Source: Bdellovibrionia bacterium (GTDB taxonomy: Bacteria > Bdellovibrionota > Bdellovibrionia > Bdellovibrionales > JAGQZY01). From it: 64,000 bases of DNA. Location of the stretch: assembly GCA_030427805.1 (NCBI GenBank), contig JAUICP010000002.1:682001-746000 (forward strand), given 5' to 3'. Below the pieces are notes generated by a model. That model had not been told where the DNA came from. It did no database searches and saw only the letters and a program-made list of their open reading frames with translations. The position numbers were made by a program, and so were the translations under genes. Positions 52,585 through 61,591 of the stretch are shown here, in pieces (within the stretch, counting starts at the first letter, position 1; each line of letters begins with the position of its first letter).

Positions 52585-52951
52585 CTTCCACACCTAACTC
52601 AACTAAAAGGGCACCTAATTCAACTTGATCACCCACATTCACATTGAGCTTCACCACTTCTGAATTGATTTGGCTTGAAAGCGTATACTCCATCTTCATT
52701 GCTTCCATTACGATAAGGGCTTGATTTTCTTCAACTGTATCACCGACTGCTACAGACACCTTTGTTATTTTACCCGGCATGGGCGAAAGGATCTTTGTTG
52801 GATCTGTCGATGCTTCACTTTGTCCGGATTTTCGGCGACTGGGACTATAGTTGAAACTGCGACCTTCAATTTGCGCCCACAACTGATCTCCTACCTTCTC
52901 AACAAAGGCTGTTCGCATCTTCCCATCAACTTCTATTGAAAGTTTTTTCAT
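52577..52951 (-). CDS. Biotin carboxyl carrier protein of the acyl-CoA carboxylase
   Basis: 124 residues. The C-terminal biotinyl domain (about 55-124) has the biotin site VMEAMKMEYTLSS (Lys in EAMKM) and ILSPMPGKITKVSVAVGD. The N-terminal about 40 residues form a short linker or beta domain. In most methylcrotonyl-CoA carboxylases this domain is fused to the biotin carboxylase; here it is a separate gene that overlaps the carboxylase gene by 4 bases. It carries carboxybiotin between the two enzyme subunits. Confidence 0.93.
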   Translation of the reverse strand: MKKLSIEVDGKMRTAFVEKVGDQLWAQIEGRSFNYSPSRRKSGQSEASTDPTKILSPMPGKITKVSVAVGDTVEENQALIVMEAMKMEYTLSSQINSEVVKLNVNVGDQVELGALLVELGVEDA

Positions 52952-54420
52952 AAGTCACCCCACGCTTGGTGAAATGGATCTACAAAGCCGCTTTTTTGTT
53001 GGCTCACACTAGACACCTCTAAATACGCCTTTTTCATAAAGTCAGGGATCCATTCAGCCGATTGATCTTTAATACCCTCTGAAAAATTCTCGGCAATGAA
53101 TTGTGTGGTGAATTTGCCGTTTTGAAATTCTTCATGCTCCAAGATTTCTATCAAATAAGGAATATTTAAATGAACTCCAAAAACGAGTGTCTCCTTGAGA
53201 GTCCCGATCATTTTTTGGATACAACGCTCCCGGGTTTCTTCCCAAACGATCACTTTTGCGATCATTGAGTCGTAAAAAGAAGTGATTTCATCACCCTGAT
53301 CAAACCCAACTTCGAATCGACGTCCGGGACCATGGGGCCACTTCATTGATCCTAGAAGACCGGTTGATGGCATACCCATTTTGAATGGATCTTCAGCGTA
53401 AAGTCGACACTCAATCGCATGACCACGTGGCTTTAGGTCTGCCTGGGGCCATAGGCTGAAACTACCATCAGCCAATAAAATCTGACTTTTAACTAAATCA
53501 ACACCTAAAACCATTTCCGTTACCGGGTGCTCAACTTGAAGTCGAGTATTCATTTCAAGAAAGTAAAATTCACTATCCTGAACGAGAAACTCAACCGTGC
53601 CAGCCCCTCTATAGGAGGTTTCTTTTGCCAGGGCAACAGCTGCCTCTCCCATGGACTTCCTCAGCTCACCATCAATAGAAGGACTCAGAGCTTCTTCAAT
53701 AATCTTTTGGTGACGCCTTTGTACCGAACACTCTCTTTCTAACAGATGAACCGCATTCCCTTGGCCATCTCCAAAAACCTGAAATTCGATATGCTTTGCC
53801 CTGTTCAAATATTTCTCTAAAAAGACCGTCTGCGAGCCAAAAGCGCCTAAGGCTTCTCTTTGCGCCGACTCTATTTGATCTTTAGCCTCTGATTCAGAAT
53901 TAATGATTTTCATCCCACGGCCACCACCTCCGGCCGCCGCTTTGACAATAACTGGAAACCCGATTTTAACGGCTTCTTTCGTTAAAACAGCAATGCTTTG
54001 ATCATCACCCTCATATCCAGGTACAGAGGGTACCCCTGCTTTTTTAATGATTTGCTTGGCTTTAATTTTGTCGCCGAGAGCAGAAATTGTTTCTGGTCTT
54101 GGCCCAACGAAAATTAAACCCGCTTCTTCAACCGCTTTTGCGAAGTCAGCATTTTCAGACAAAAAACCAAAGCCGGGGTGTATAGCCTGGGCACCTCTTT
54201 CAAGGGCCCCTTTGACATTAGAATTTATATCTAAATAACTCTCATTCGTAGGAGATGGTCCGACACAGTATTGATCATCCGAAACTCTATAGGCAATCGA
54301 GTTACGGTCAGCCTCCGAATGCAAAAGTAAAGTTTCAATACCCAACTCTTTGCAGGCATTAATAATTCGAACGGCTACTTCTCCTCTATTGGCAATGGCA
54401 AGCTTCTTAATTCTTTGCAT
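52948..54420 (-). CDS. liuD: Biotin carboxylase subunit of methylcrotonyl-CoA (acyl-CoA) carboxylase
   Basis: 490 residues; ATP-grasp biotin carboxylase. Motifs: KLAIANRGEVAVRII, HPGFGFLSENADFA, PVIVKAAAGGGGRGMKII (ATP loop), HIEFQVFGDGQGNAVHLLERECSVQRRHQKIIEEA, FYFLEMNTRLQVEHPVTEMV and HAIECRLYAEDP. The chain ends after the carboxylase domain with a 40-residue tail; the biotin carrier is separate. Assigned to leucine degradation because of the operon (carboxyltransferase, hydratase, lyase). Substrate class is by context. Confidence 0.92.
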   Translation of the reverse strand: MQRIKKLAIANRGEVAVRIINACKELGIETLLLHSEADRNSIAYRVSDDQYCVGPSPTNESYLDINSNVKGALERGAQAIHPGFGFLSENADFAKAVEEAGLIFVGPRPETISALGDKIKAKQIIKKAGVPSVPGYEGDDQSIAVLTKEAVKIGFPVIVKAAAGGGGRGMKIINSESEAKDQIESAQREALGAFGSQTVFLEKYLNRAKHIEFQVFGDGQGNAVHLLERECSVQRRHQKIIEEALSPSIDGELRKSMGEAAVALAKETSYRGAGTVEFLVQDSEFYFLEMNTRLQVEHPVTEMVLGVDLVKSQILLADGSFSLWPQADLKPRGHAIECRLYAEDPFKMGMPSTGLLGSMKWPHGPGRRFEVGFDQGDEITSFYDSMIAKVIVWEETRERCIQKMIGTLKETLVFGVHLNIPYLIEILEHEEFQNGKFTTQFIAENFSEGIKDQSAEWIPDFMKKAYLEVSSVSQQKSGFVDPFHQAWGDL

Positions 54421-55213
54421 CCTTAGCCTCCCGTTCGATAATCCAACTTGGTTTTCTTTTTTCTAGAAAAGATCGCAGGCCTTCTTGCCCCTCTGAGCTC
54501 ACTCGGAGGTCCGCAATAACCTTTGTCGTCTCGCTTTTTTGATCCAACCACTTTGATTGTTCTTCGACATAGGAGACCAAAGTTTTGGTTGCACGAACGG
54601 CACGACGACCATTTTGCTGGAACTTCTTAATCCACTTTTTTAAAATTTCATCTTTTTCTGAATCATTCCCAACCGCACTAATTAAACCGCCCTTAAACGC
54701 TTCTTTTGCCGAAAACATTTCTGCCGTAAGAAGGTAGCGATTATAGAACTGTGGTAGAGTTTTGCGAATTATAAAGGGACTGATAACCGCTGGCGCAATT
54801 CCTAGCTTTACCTCCGAAAAACAAAACTGAGTTTCCTTGTGCGCCACTGCTAAGTCGCAAGCCGAAACAAGGCCCAAAGCACCACCCATTACATAACCGT
54901 GAAGAGAGGCAATCGTCGGCACATCACAGGTTTTTAGAGCGTAAAACATATCAAAAAGAACCTCTGAGTCTTTTCGATTTTCGGCCACACTATAATCGAC
55001 CATCGATTTCATATAATTGAGGTCGGCTCCCGCACAAAAAGCAGGTCCCTCTCCACTAAGCACTAAGGCTCGCAGCTCGTCATCATTACTGGCCTCAGAA
55101 ACAACTTTAGTGATCTCTTTGATCATCTCTGGATTAAAAGCGTTTCTCAGCTCAGGTCTATTTAGTTTTACGTAAAGTACTCGATCAATGGTTTCTGTTT
55201 TAATCAGATCCAT
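54407..55213 (-). CDS. liuC: Enoyl-CoA hydratase family protein, probable methylglutaconyl-CoA hydratase
   Basis: 268 residues of the crotonase fold. Oxyanion-hole elements: ALVLSGEGPAFCAGADLNYM and IASLHGYVMGGALGLVSACDLAVA. FCFSEVKLGIAPAVISPFI carries the conserved Glu region. In the liu operon this enzyme hydrates 3-methylglutaconyl-CoA to HMG-CoA. Family is certain; the exact substrate follows from neighbours. It overlaps the biotin carboxylase gene by 14 bases and lies 6 bases after liuB. Confidence 0.9.
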   Translation of the reverse strand: MDLIKTETIDRVLYVKLNRPELRNAFNPEMIKEITKVVSEASNDDELRALVLSGEGPAFCAGADLNYMKSMVDYSVAENRKDSEVLFDMFYALKTCDVPTIASLHGYVMGGALGLVSACDLAVAHKETQFCFSEVKLGIAPAVISPFIIRKTLPQFYNRYLLTAEMFSAKEAFKGGLISAVGNDSEKDEILKKWIKKFQQNGRRAVRATKTLVSYVEEQSKWLDQKSETTKVIADLRVSSEGQEGLRSFLEKRKPSWIIEREAKDAKN

Positions 55214-55219
55214 ACTTCC

Positions 55220-56833
55220 TCACATTCTAAATACGCCTTGGCGTTTTTCTGGCCACTCTTTGTTGTAAGAGCAACTCAATCCCAAGGCGACAACCATTCT
55301 CGTGTCTTTAGGGTCAATGACTCCATCGTCCCATAAACGAGCACTCGAAAAGTAGGCAGAACTTTCTTCTTCGTATTTTTTTAAAATCGGAGCTTTAAAT
55401 TTTTCTTGCTCCTCAGGAGACATCGTTGAAGACTTCGCAGCTAGCTGATCCATCTTAACGGTCAAAAGCACATTGGCAGCTTGCTCGCCCCCCATCACCG
55501 AAATTCTAGCATTAGGCCACATCCAAAGCTGTCGCGGCTGGTAAGCTCTTCCGCACATTCCATAGTTTCCAGCCCCGTAAGATCCACCTATAACCACAGT
55601 AAATTTTGGAACATTGGCATTACTAACGGCCATCACCATCTTCGCTCCGTGCTTGGCTATACCCTCATTCTCATACTTCTTACCGACCATGAATCCTGAA
55701 ATATTCTGCAAAAACAGAAGTGGAGTTTTTCTTTGCACACAAAGCTCAATAAAATGTGCCGCCTTGAGAGCACTTTCACTAAAAAGAACTCCATTATTGG
55801 CAATGATTCCAACCGGCATTCCATAAATATGTGAAAAGCCACAAACGATACTCGAACCGTAGTTCTTTTTAAACTCGTGGAAACGACTTCCATCGACGAT
55901 TCGAGCTATCACTTCTCTAATGTCAAATTGAATTCTTGAGTCGCGTGGTAGAATACCGTAAAGCTCTTCAGCTTTATAAAGAGGCTCTTCAACAGCTCGA
56001 ACCTGGGCTCTCGCTTTATGGTCTCGTTTTATGTTTAGGTGAGAGACGATGTCTCTCGTTATTTCGATAGCGTGTTCGTCGTCTTCCGCTAAGTGATCCG
56101 TAACACCCGATACTTCTGAATGAACTCGGCCGCCACCTAATTCTTCGGCTGTTACTTCTTCACCAGTCGCAGCTTTAACTAAAGGTGGCCCCCCCAAAAA
56201 GATCGTTCCATTGCCCTTAACTATGACATTTTCATCACTCATGGCTGGCACATAAGCGCCACCAGCGGTACAGCTCCCCATGACAACTGATATTTGTGGA
56301 ATTCCTTGGGCGGACATTTGCGCTTGATTGTAGAAAATCCTTCCGAAATGATCTCGGTCCGGAAAGACTTCCGACTGAAGGGGCAAGAAAGCGCCACCAC
56401 TGTCGACCAAATAGATACAAGGCAATCCGTTCTCCAGCGCAATTTCTTGGGCTCGCAAATGTTTTTTAACTGTGATCGGAAAGTAAGTGCCACCTTTTAC
56501 CGTCGCATCGTTAGCTACGATAACACACTCGGTACCCGCGATTTGGCCAATACCGGTGATAATTCCCGCGGCAGGAGCTTTATTGTCATACATTCCCCAA
56601 GCTGCAAATCGACTGAATTCAAGAAAGGCCGTTCCCGGATCGACAAGAGATTTAATCCTCTCGCGCGCGGTTAACTTTCCGCGACTCTTGTGGCGCTCAA
56701 CCGATTGAGCTCCCCCACCTTGTTTTATGAAGTCTACTTTTTCTTGATAGTCTCCAAGGATAGACATCATATGTTCTTTGTTCTTAACAAATTCTTCCGA
56801 ACTTGTTTGAATTTGCGATGGAATAATTTCCAT
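55220..56833 (-). CDS. liuB: Methylcrotonyl-CoA carboxylase carboxyltransferase subunit
   Basis: 537 residues; two crotonase-like carboxyltransferase halves. Motifs: [96 protein letters not shown], and the second-half [35 protein letters not shown]. The [11 protein letters not shown] and [11 protein letters not shown] patterns are characteristic of 3-methylcrotonyl-CoA rather than propionyl-CoA carboxylases. First enzyme gene of the liu operon; liuA (isovaleryl-CoA dehydrogenase) is not here. Confidence 0.94.
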   Translation of the reverse strand: MEIIPSQIQTSSEEFVKNKEHMMSILGDYQEKVDFIKQGGGAQSVERHKSRGKLTARERIKSLVDPGTAFLEFSRFAAWGMYDNKAPAAGIITGIGQIAGTECVIVANDATVKGGTYFPITVKKHLRAQEIALENGLPCIYLVDSGGAFLPLQSEVFPDRDHFGRIFYNQAQMSAQGIPQISVVMGSCTAGGAYVPAMSDENVIVKGNGTIFLGGPPLVKAATGEEVTAEELGGGRVHSEVSGVTDHLAEDDEHAIEITRDIVSHLNIKRDHKARAQVRAVEEPLYKAEELYGILPRDSRIQFDIREVIARIVDGSRFHEFKKNYGSSIVCGFSHIYGMPVGIIANNGVLFSESALKAAHFIELCVQRKTPLLFLQNISGFMVGKKYENEGIAKHGAKMVMAVSNANVPKFTVVIGGSYGAGNYGMCGRAYQPRQLWMWPNARISVMGGEQAANVLLTVKMDQLAAKSSTMSPEEQEKFKAPILKKYEEESSAYFSSARLWDDGVIDPKDTRMVVALGLSCSYNKEWPEKRQGVFRM

Positions 56834-56842
56834 TTTTACTCC

Positions 56843-57418
56843 CTATGATGGCAAAGCTAATGTCTCCAGTTGAAGGAGCCATTGAGTATTTACTTCTGCC
56901 ACAAGACGATTATCGCTATCGAAAATGGGGACAGCTAAACTGGTCTCCATTTTTCGAAGTTTTCTGAGTTCAAATAATAGGGCTTCGCGATCCGCTACTT
57001 CTAATCGAACCCTTGCCTCTACCCGCCTTAATTCGCTGGAAAAGAGCTTAGTTTCAATTCCCACTAAAGTAATTTTGCAACTGCTGAAATCAACGGATTT
57101 CATCCACAATTGACGCGTCGCAAATTCAGCTAGAGAATTAAGAGCCCCCAAGTGGAGCGACGAGTCTAAGGCTAGATTCGTCGGAAGAGCCGGCATTAAT
57201 ACGACCAGTGACTCCGGGTCCGACTTTGTAACTATAAAGCCTCGCGCTAAGGACATGGGATCAAAAGCCACTGCCGAGGCGGTCAAAAAGATTTTATGGG
57301 CAATAGAACTTCTTTGTTCGATCCAGTCTGCACTTTTTTGCAGAAAAGCCCCCCTATTTTTGGGAATATCACGGGCCATTTTACTTAAACCCATGATCTT
57401 CGAAAAAAGACGGCTCAT
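56843..57418 (-). CDS. Unknown protein, possible hotdog-fold (DUF4442-like)
   Basis: 191 residues from the ATG at 57418. The segment DPMSLARGFIVTKSDPESLVVLMP, then LALDSSLHLGALNSLAEFATRQLW (quoted in two parts), then strands VRLEVADREALLFELRK, resembles a hotdog thioesterase: two beta regions around a central helix with H-x-G-A-L-N. No catalytic residue can be fixed. It lies 9 bases upstream of liuB and probably belongs to the operon. A five-codon ORF with a strong RBS overlaps its start (see next entry). Confidence 0.6.
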   Translation of the reverse strand: MSRLFSKIMGLSKMARDIPKNRGAFLQKSADWIEQRSSIAHKIFLTASAVAFDPMSLARGFIVTKSDPESLVVLMPALPTNLALDSSLHLGALNSLAEFATRQLWMKSVDFSSCKITLVGIETKLFSSELRRVEARVRLEVADREALLFELRKLRKMETSLAVPIFDSDNRLVAEVNTQWLLQLETLALPS

Positions 57419-57432
57419 AATCCATCCCCCAT
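57415..57432 (-). CDS. Possible five-codon leader ORF (MGDGL) coupled to the next start
   Basis: ATG at 57432 follows GAGGAGGT at a good spacing and encodes M-G-D-G-L-stop. The TGA overlaps the ATG of the downstream gene (ATGA). The in-frame gene itself has no better RBS than the GGGGGATGG inside this mini-ORF. It may act by translational coupling. The peptide itself need not matter. Confidence 0.35.
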   Translation of the reverse strand: MGDGL

Positions 57433-57523
57433 TTGACCTCCTCAAACCTCCAAGATATTTAATATACAACAACTTTTATGTGAAGCGTGAAACACGCGTA
57501 ATGACAGAAATTTTGGGAATAAT

Positions 57524-57928
57524 ATGAAATTTTTAGGCCTTTTGATCATGGTCCTTCTGATGTGGTGGACATTTACTCTCAACCAAACTGAGCGCAAGAT
57601 CCCCGTGGAAACTAGAAGCCAAATTATCCGGGAACTTCAAGAGAGTATGATTGATTTTTTGGTCGAAAATGTGGAAGGCATTCAAGGCATTACATTCTTG
57701 CAATCCTATACAACAACCCTTGTGCCCGGTAAGCAAATCGTTGCTTACTTCAAATATTCCTATGAGGCCCCAACTCCTACTGGTCAATACACTCGTGAAA
57801 CTCGAGATGGTGAATTTGAACTGGTATCAGAAGATGGTGGCAACTCTTGGCAACCCAAAGCACTGACTTTTAGAGATCTCAGTTTAGAATTCTTGGAAGA
57901 GTTGAGAATTTCTCCGAATGAGCAATGA
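57524..57928 (+). CDS. Small exported or membrane-anchored protein, unknown
   Basis: 134 residues. One hydrophobic segment at 3-20 (FLGLLIMVLLMWWTF) acts as signal anchor or signal peptide. The rest is soluble with beta-like strands (QIVAYFKYSYEAPTP, EFELVSEDGGNSWQP). No family recognised. The RBS is weak. It overlaps the methyltransferase gene by 11 bases. Confidence 0.65.
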   Translation: MKFLGLLIMVLLMWWTFTLNQTERKIPVETRSQIIRELQESMIDFLVENVEGIQGITFLQSYTTTLVPGKQIVAYFKYSYEAPTPTGQYTRETRDGEFELVSEDGGNSWQPKALTFRDLSLEFLEELRISPNEQ

Positions 57929-58973
57929 GGATTTCAATCCAGCTAGAAATCTTTTTCTCGACGAAGAGGGCTATGCGCTCAATAAAGAGGGATTAAGATA
58001 CCAAGATACCGAGCTTTACAAAGAATTGTTTTCAAACTTAAAGTTTAAAGACAATCTCACTCTCGAAACAACGATTGGTGGCTCACCCGTTTACTTAAAA
58101 CCCTTTGCCGGCGGAATCGTGGCCGGACAAGTCGAGAAGAAAACTGGCGAAGTATGGTCTCTTCTTCTACCCGGAGAACAGAGCCTTGATTTTAAAATTG
58201 GTGATTTGAAGGCAGATCCATTCGATCGATTTCGAGGTTATACCTTAGAGGGAATTCCTTTTGTATTTTCTAGAAAAGCTCAGTTCGCGTTTTTTGACCT
58301 TGTCGATGAGTTTGGTGATGATTTCTTCATTGTAGAAGGCAAAAAATATGTCATGAAAGACTACTACCAGTGCTCTGAGGACATTGCTTCAGAAGACTTT
58401 TGGACAAAAAAATATAGCGAAATGAATGATACTCCACCGTGGGAACTCAATGTCCCACATCCCGCCTTTGTAGAGATTCTTCCACGATTGAAATTACAAA
58501 AATCAAAAGTTATTAATCTCGGTTGTGGCTCGGGTAATGATCTTTCACTTTTCGCCGAAGCGGGACATCTCTGCACCGGAGTCGACTTCAGCTCTCGAGC
58601 TCTCGAAAATGCCAAGAAGAAATATTCCAAGTTTCAAAATATTGAATGGATTCAAACCGATATTTTTAATTTACCAACTGAGCTCAATAATACCTATGAC
58701 CTTGTTTTAGAACACACCTGTTTTGCGGCAATTTTACCAGAAAATAGGCCAAAACTCGTTCAAACCTGGAAGAAACTACTACGTGAAAAAGGCTTTTTCT
58801 TGGGAATCTTTTTTAATATGCCCAAAGAAGCGGGTCCACCTTTTGGAGTCAGCGAGTGGGAGCTCCGTCACCTATTTGAAAAGACGGGCTTTAATTTTCT
58901 GATTTGGAATCACGAAATCCCCTCTCCCAGTGGTCGCTCGGGTAAGGAACTCCTCGTTCTTTGCCAAAAATAA
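57918..58973 (+). CDS. SAM-dependent methyltransferase (TPMT-like) with extra N-terminal domain
   Basis: 351 residues in two parts. Residues 1-150 are a beta-rich domain of unknown family, starting NPARNLFLDEEGYALNKEGL and containing FAGGIVAGQVEKK. Residues about 160-351 form a class I methyltransferase: entry segment NDTPPWELNVPHPAFVEIL (typical of thiopurine/halide methyltransferase-like enzymes), SAM motif I VINLGCGSGNDLSLFAEAG (198-216), motif II TGVDFSSRAL, and DLVLEHTCFAAI. Likely acts on a thiol, thioether or halide-like small molecule by family; not proven. It overlaps the upstream gene and is convergent with the next gene. Confidence 0.82.
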   Translation: MSNEDFNPARNLFLDEEGYALNKEGLRYQDTELYKELFSNLKFKDNLTLETTIGGSPVYLKPFAGGIVAGQVEKKTGEVWSLLLPGEQSLDFKIGDLKADPFDRFRGYTLEGIPFVFSRKAQFAFFDLVDEFGDDFFIVEGKKYVMKDYYQCSEDIASEDFWTKKYSEMNDTPPWELNVPHPAFVEILPRLKLQKSKVINLGCGSGNDLSLFAEAGHLCTGVDFSSRALENAKKKYSKFQNIEWIQTDIFNLPTELNNTYDLVLEHTCFAAILPENRPKLVQTWKKLLREKGFFLGIFFNMPKEAGPPFGVSEWELRHLFEKTGFNFLIWNHEIPSPSGRSGKELLVLCQK

Positions 58974-58976
58974 CTT

Positions 58977-59897
58977 TTATTTTTTAAAGGTAATCAATAG
59001 TTTATTGTGATTTTCAAAGGCGTACTCCCCTTTGAAATAAAGCTCTTTTTTAGGAGTTCTACCGTCCAACTCTTCAACATTTCCCATGGGAAGAATGTTT
59101 TCGGAATTTTCACTATCGGTGCTTCCCATGAGAACTAAGTTCATCCCCTCGGGCACTTTGTCGTACCATTTATGAAAATCAGCTAACTTTTCAATACTCA
59201 AATGAATAATTGTATCAGCTTTTTCATACATGGTTCCCTCATGGTTCAAACTGTTAACAGCCTGCCACTCGGTCATGTAGTATTCCTTTTCAAGGGGGTC
59301 GAAAGTTCCTGCCTTAAAAAACCAGTCGGCAACGACAAGGTGATTAAGTATTCGTTCAGAAATCTGTTCGTATGAATTCTTTATTGAGAAATTTCTCAGC
59401 TTTTGAATGTCAAACTTTGTACTCCACAAAAGTGAGTGACAGAAAAGACCCGAGGGCTCTCCAAGAACAAAAGTCAAACCGAGGTCTTTGGGAGCATTTT
59501 CTGCCATGGCTTGGGTCACCCAATCGTATAAAAGCCAATGCTCAAGACTGTAGTTTTTAATATCAAAACCCTCTGGAGGTTTTTTTGCCAGCGAGTGAAT
59601 AGAACTGAAATAAGTAGATCCCTGGAGAATATCCATTAGGCGACACAGTCTCTCCAAAATGTATTCAGTATCTTTCTGTAATTGAAAACTGAGATTCTGT
59701 GCTTTTGCGAAATCCCCATAGGACAGGAGTCCAATATTATGAATATGACTAATCTCATCAATTAGGATCTTCGATAATTTGTGACGCGACAGAGGAAGCT
59801 CGGTAACTAAATTCTGTACCTCCGCCATTCTATCAAAATCTTCTATAAGACCGAAGTTTTCGGCCAAAAAATCCACAATAGGCTTTTCCATTTTCAT
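58977..59897 (-). CDS. Unknown soluble protein
   Basis: 306 residues without signal peptide or membrane helix; helical N-terminal half (about 1-120), then a mixed region with DWVTQAMAENAPKDLGLTFVLGEP. Tryptophan, histidine and aromatic residues are frequent (HWLLYDWV, ADWFFKAG, DFHKWYDKV). I find no catalytic motif and recognise no family. The start overlaps by 2 bases the longest possible frame of the divergent pyrophosphorylase gene, so the two share a very short promoter region. Confidence 0.68.
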   Translation of the reverse strand: MKMEKPIVDFLAENFGLIEDFDRMAEVQNLVTELPLSRHKLSKILIDEISHIHNIGLLSYGDFAKAQNLSFQLQKDTEYILERLCRLMDILQGSTYFSSIHSLAKKPPEGFDIKNYSLEHWLLYDWVTQAMAENAPKDLGLTFVLGEPSGLFCHSLLWSTKFDIQKLRNFSIKNSYEQISERILNHLVVADWFFKAGTFDPLEKEYYMTEWQAVNSLNHEGTMYEKADTIIHLSIEKLADFHKWYDKVPEGMNLVLMGSTDSENSENILPMGNVEELDGRTPKKELYFKGEYAFENHNKLLITFKK

Positions 59898-59952
59898 GAC
59901 AACAATATATCATAGGACTTTTCTAGAACAAGTGACTTCGTATTGGAAAATT

Positions 59953-61551
59953 ATGACATCCATCAATATAAATGACATCATTTCACTCAAAGACACTCAG
60001 TTGCAGAAAAAGAAACTCATGGAAGTGTTCGACATTAATGCGGCCAATGCCGACTACTTTGTCTCAATATTCAAGCAATTGAACCAAGCCGAAAAAAGCA
60101 TTTCTATAACCGAAGACCAAAACCAAAGTGGCTTTTTCCCCCTTGCTCTTGCAAGCAAGGAGCAGCTTCAGGAATTCAATATTTTTTCGTTTGCAGAAAT
60201 AAAGTCAAAAGAGCATAGGCACTACAATGGCCCCATCTATTACATGCCATTGATGGCCGGTATCGGTAGTTCAATAAAAAGAGAAAGCCATTTAAGCCAG
60301 CACTCAGGTAGAAACTCTTTGGGAACAAAAAGTACTGATTTGTTTGTGCAATCGACAAAGAGTTCCATTTTTGATCTTTTGGTCAAACAAATAGAAAGCC
60401 TTAATAAACAGGATCATCGAGACATTATTTTTTACCCACAGATGAGTGATGATACGTTTGAGTTAATTAAAGAATTGACGAAAAAAAAGGGCCCTCAAGG
60501 TACCCTCATCAACAGAGAAATTATTCAAAACAGACTCCCCACACTCATGGGCGATGATCTTGTCGATCAACAAACAGCTCCCGGAGGACATGGTTTTTTT
60601 GCCTACACTTGGATTAATAATTTATTTAAAAATTCGCCCCAGGGAATTTCTGTTATTGGCAATGGAGAAGATCTCAACTCCTTACCTCCAATTGAAATCG
60701 TTGACTGGTTCTCGCAACAGGACTTTCCGATTCTTATGATTACAACAACCAAAACCTCTATCGATAAAAAAGGCGGTCAAATCTGTCTTCTAAATGATAG
60801 TGACCAGTCTTCGCTTTCAATTGTTGAAAAGGCGCAAGCTGAGCAGAGCGGACAACTTGAACTGTTTTCAGAACTCGGTTTAAGGAAAAATGATGGTCCA
60901 AGCTTTTTCAATACCAATACGGTTCTGATAAATAATGATCTCCTACGAAAAAAGCTAGAATTACTGAGTAGAGATGGAAATGAACTCAATCTTCAAGATG
61001 TAATGAGTCCGCAATTAATCAAGAACAAAAAGAAAAACTCACAGTCTGATGAGTTTACGCAACTTGAAGGTGCTATGGGTTCAGTTGTTCTCCATCTCAA
61101 TCGGGAATTTAAAAAAGCTAAAGGTCAAAGCCTCTTGGGTATTCTAAACGTCGAACCAATCGATCGCTTCAAAGTCTTTTGCCCCATCAAATCGGCCTTC
61201 GATTTTGTCCACAAATTTTATTCGGACCGATTTTCTCTAAAAGAATTTCGATTGGTCGATGAAAATCCCGGGCTTCAGACTGAAGTATCACTTAAGGATC
61301 CCAGTGGAACCATTGACTATGACGATGTGACTTCATGTATGAATGCATTTCGAAATACTTCTCTGAAAGAACTTTCACAACTCAAGGTTGAGGGGCCCGT
61401 TGATTTCGAAGGAATGGAACTCATTGGTTCAATTAAAATCGAGAATAAAACTTCAAAGCCCCTCGTATTAAAAAAATGGATTCCTGAGGCTCAATTATCA
61501 AATTGTGAAATTAAATTTTTATCCGACGAAAAAGGAATCGAAAAAAGATGA
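59953..61551 (+). CDS. UDPGP-family nucleotidyltransferase (UDP-sugar/UDP-HexNAc pyrophosphorylase type)
   Basis: 532 residues from the ATG at 59953 (RBS GGAAAA; the frame extends to 59896). It belongs to the eukaryote-like UTP:sugar-1-phosphate uridylyltransferase family (UGP/UAP). Visible elements: MPLMAGIGSSIKRESHLSQHSG, which may stand in for the LxGGxGTRLG nucleotide loop; TLINREIIQNRLPTL; the strong APGGHGFFAYTWINNLF; and GISVIGNGEDLNSLPP, where UDPGP enzymes have the (D/E)NL pattern. ILNVEPIDRFKVFCPIKSAFDF resembles the NxWxPIKTxxDL region. The nucleotide loop is divergent, so activity and sugar are uncertain. Cytoplasmic, envelope precursor synthesis by family. Confidence 0.72.
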   Translation: MTSININDIISLKDTQLQKKKLMEVFDINAANADYFVSIFKQLNQAEKSISITEDQNQSGFFPLALASKEQLQEFNIFSFAEIKSKEHRHYNGPIYYMPLMAGIGSSIKRESHLSQHSGRNSLGTKSTDLFVQSTKSSIFDLLVKQIESLNKQDHRDIIFYPQMSDDTFELIKELTKKKGPQGTLINREIIQNRLPTLMGDDLVDQQTAPGGHGFFAYTWINNLFKNSPQGISVIGNGEDLNSLPPIEIVDWFSQQDFPILMITTTKTSIDKKGGQICLLNDSDQSSLSIVEKAQAEQSGQLELFSELGLRKNDGPSFFNTNTVLINNDLLRKKLELLSRDGNELNLQDVMSPQLIKNKKKNSQSDEFTQLEGAMGSVVLHLNREFKKAKGQSLLGILNVEPIDRFKVFCPIKSAFDFVHKFYSDRFSLKEFRLVDENPGLQTEVSLKDPSGTIDYDDVTSCMNAFRNTSLKELSQLKVEGPVDFEGMELIGSIKIENKTSKPLVLKKWIPEAQLSNCEIKFLSDEKGIEKR

Positions 61552-61580
61552 GGGGCCCTTTAATTTCTTAAAGAGCCCCT
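61541..61580 (-). terminator. Rho-independent terminator of rnpB
   Basis: On the minus strand AGGGGCTCTTTAA, loop GAAA, TTAAAGGGCCCCT (13 pairs with one wobble), then CATC and a T6 tract. It overlaps the last bases and stop of the convergent pyrophosphorylase gene. Confidence 0.88.
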
Positions 61581-61591
61581 ACAAAGCCAAA

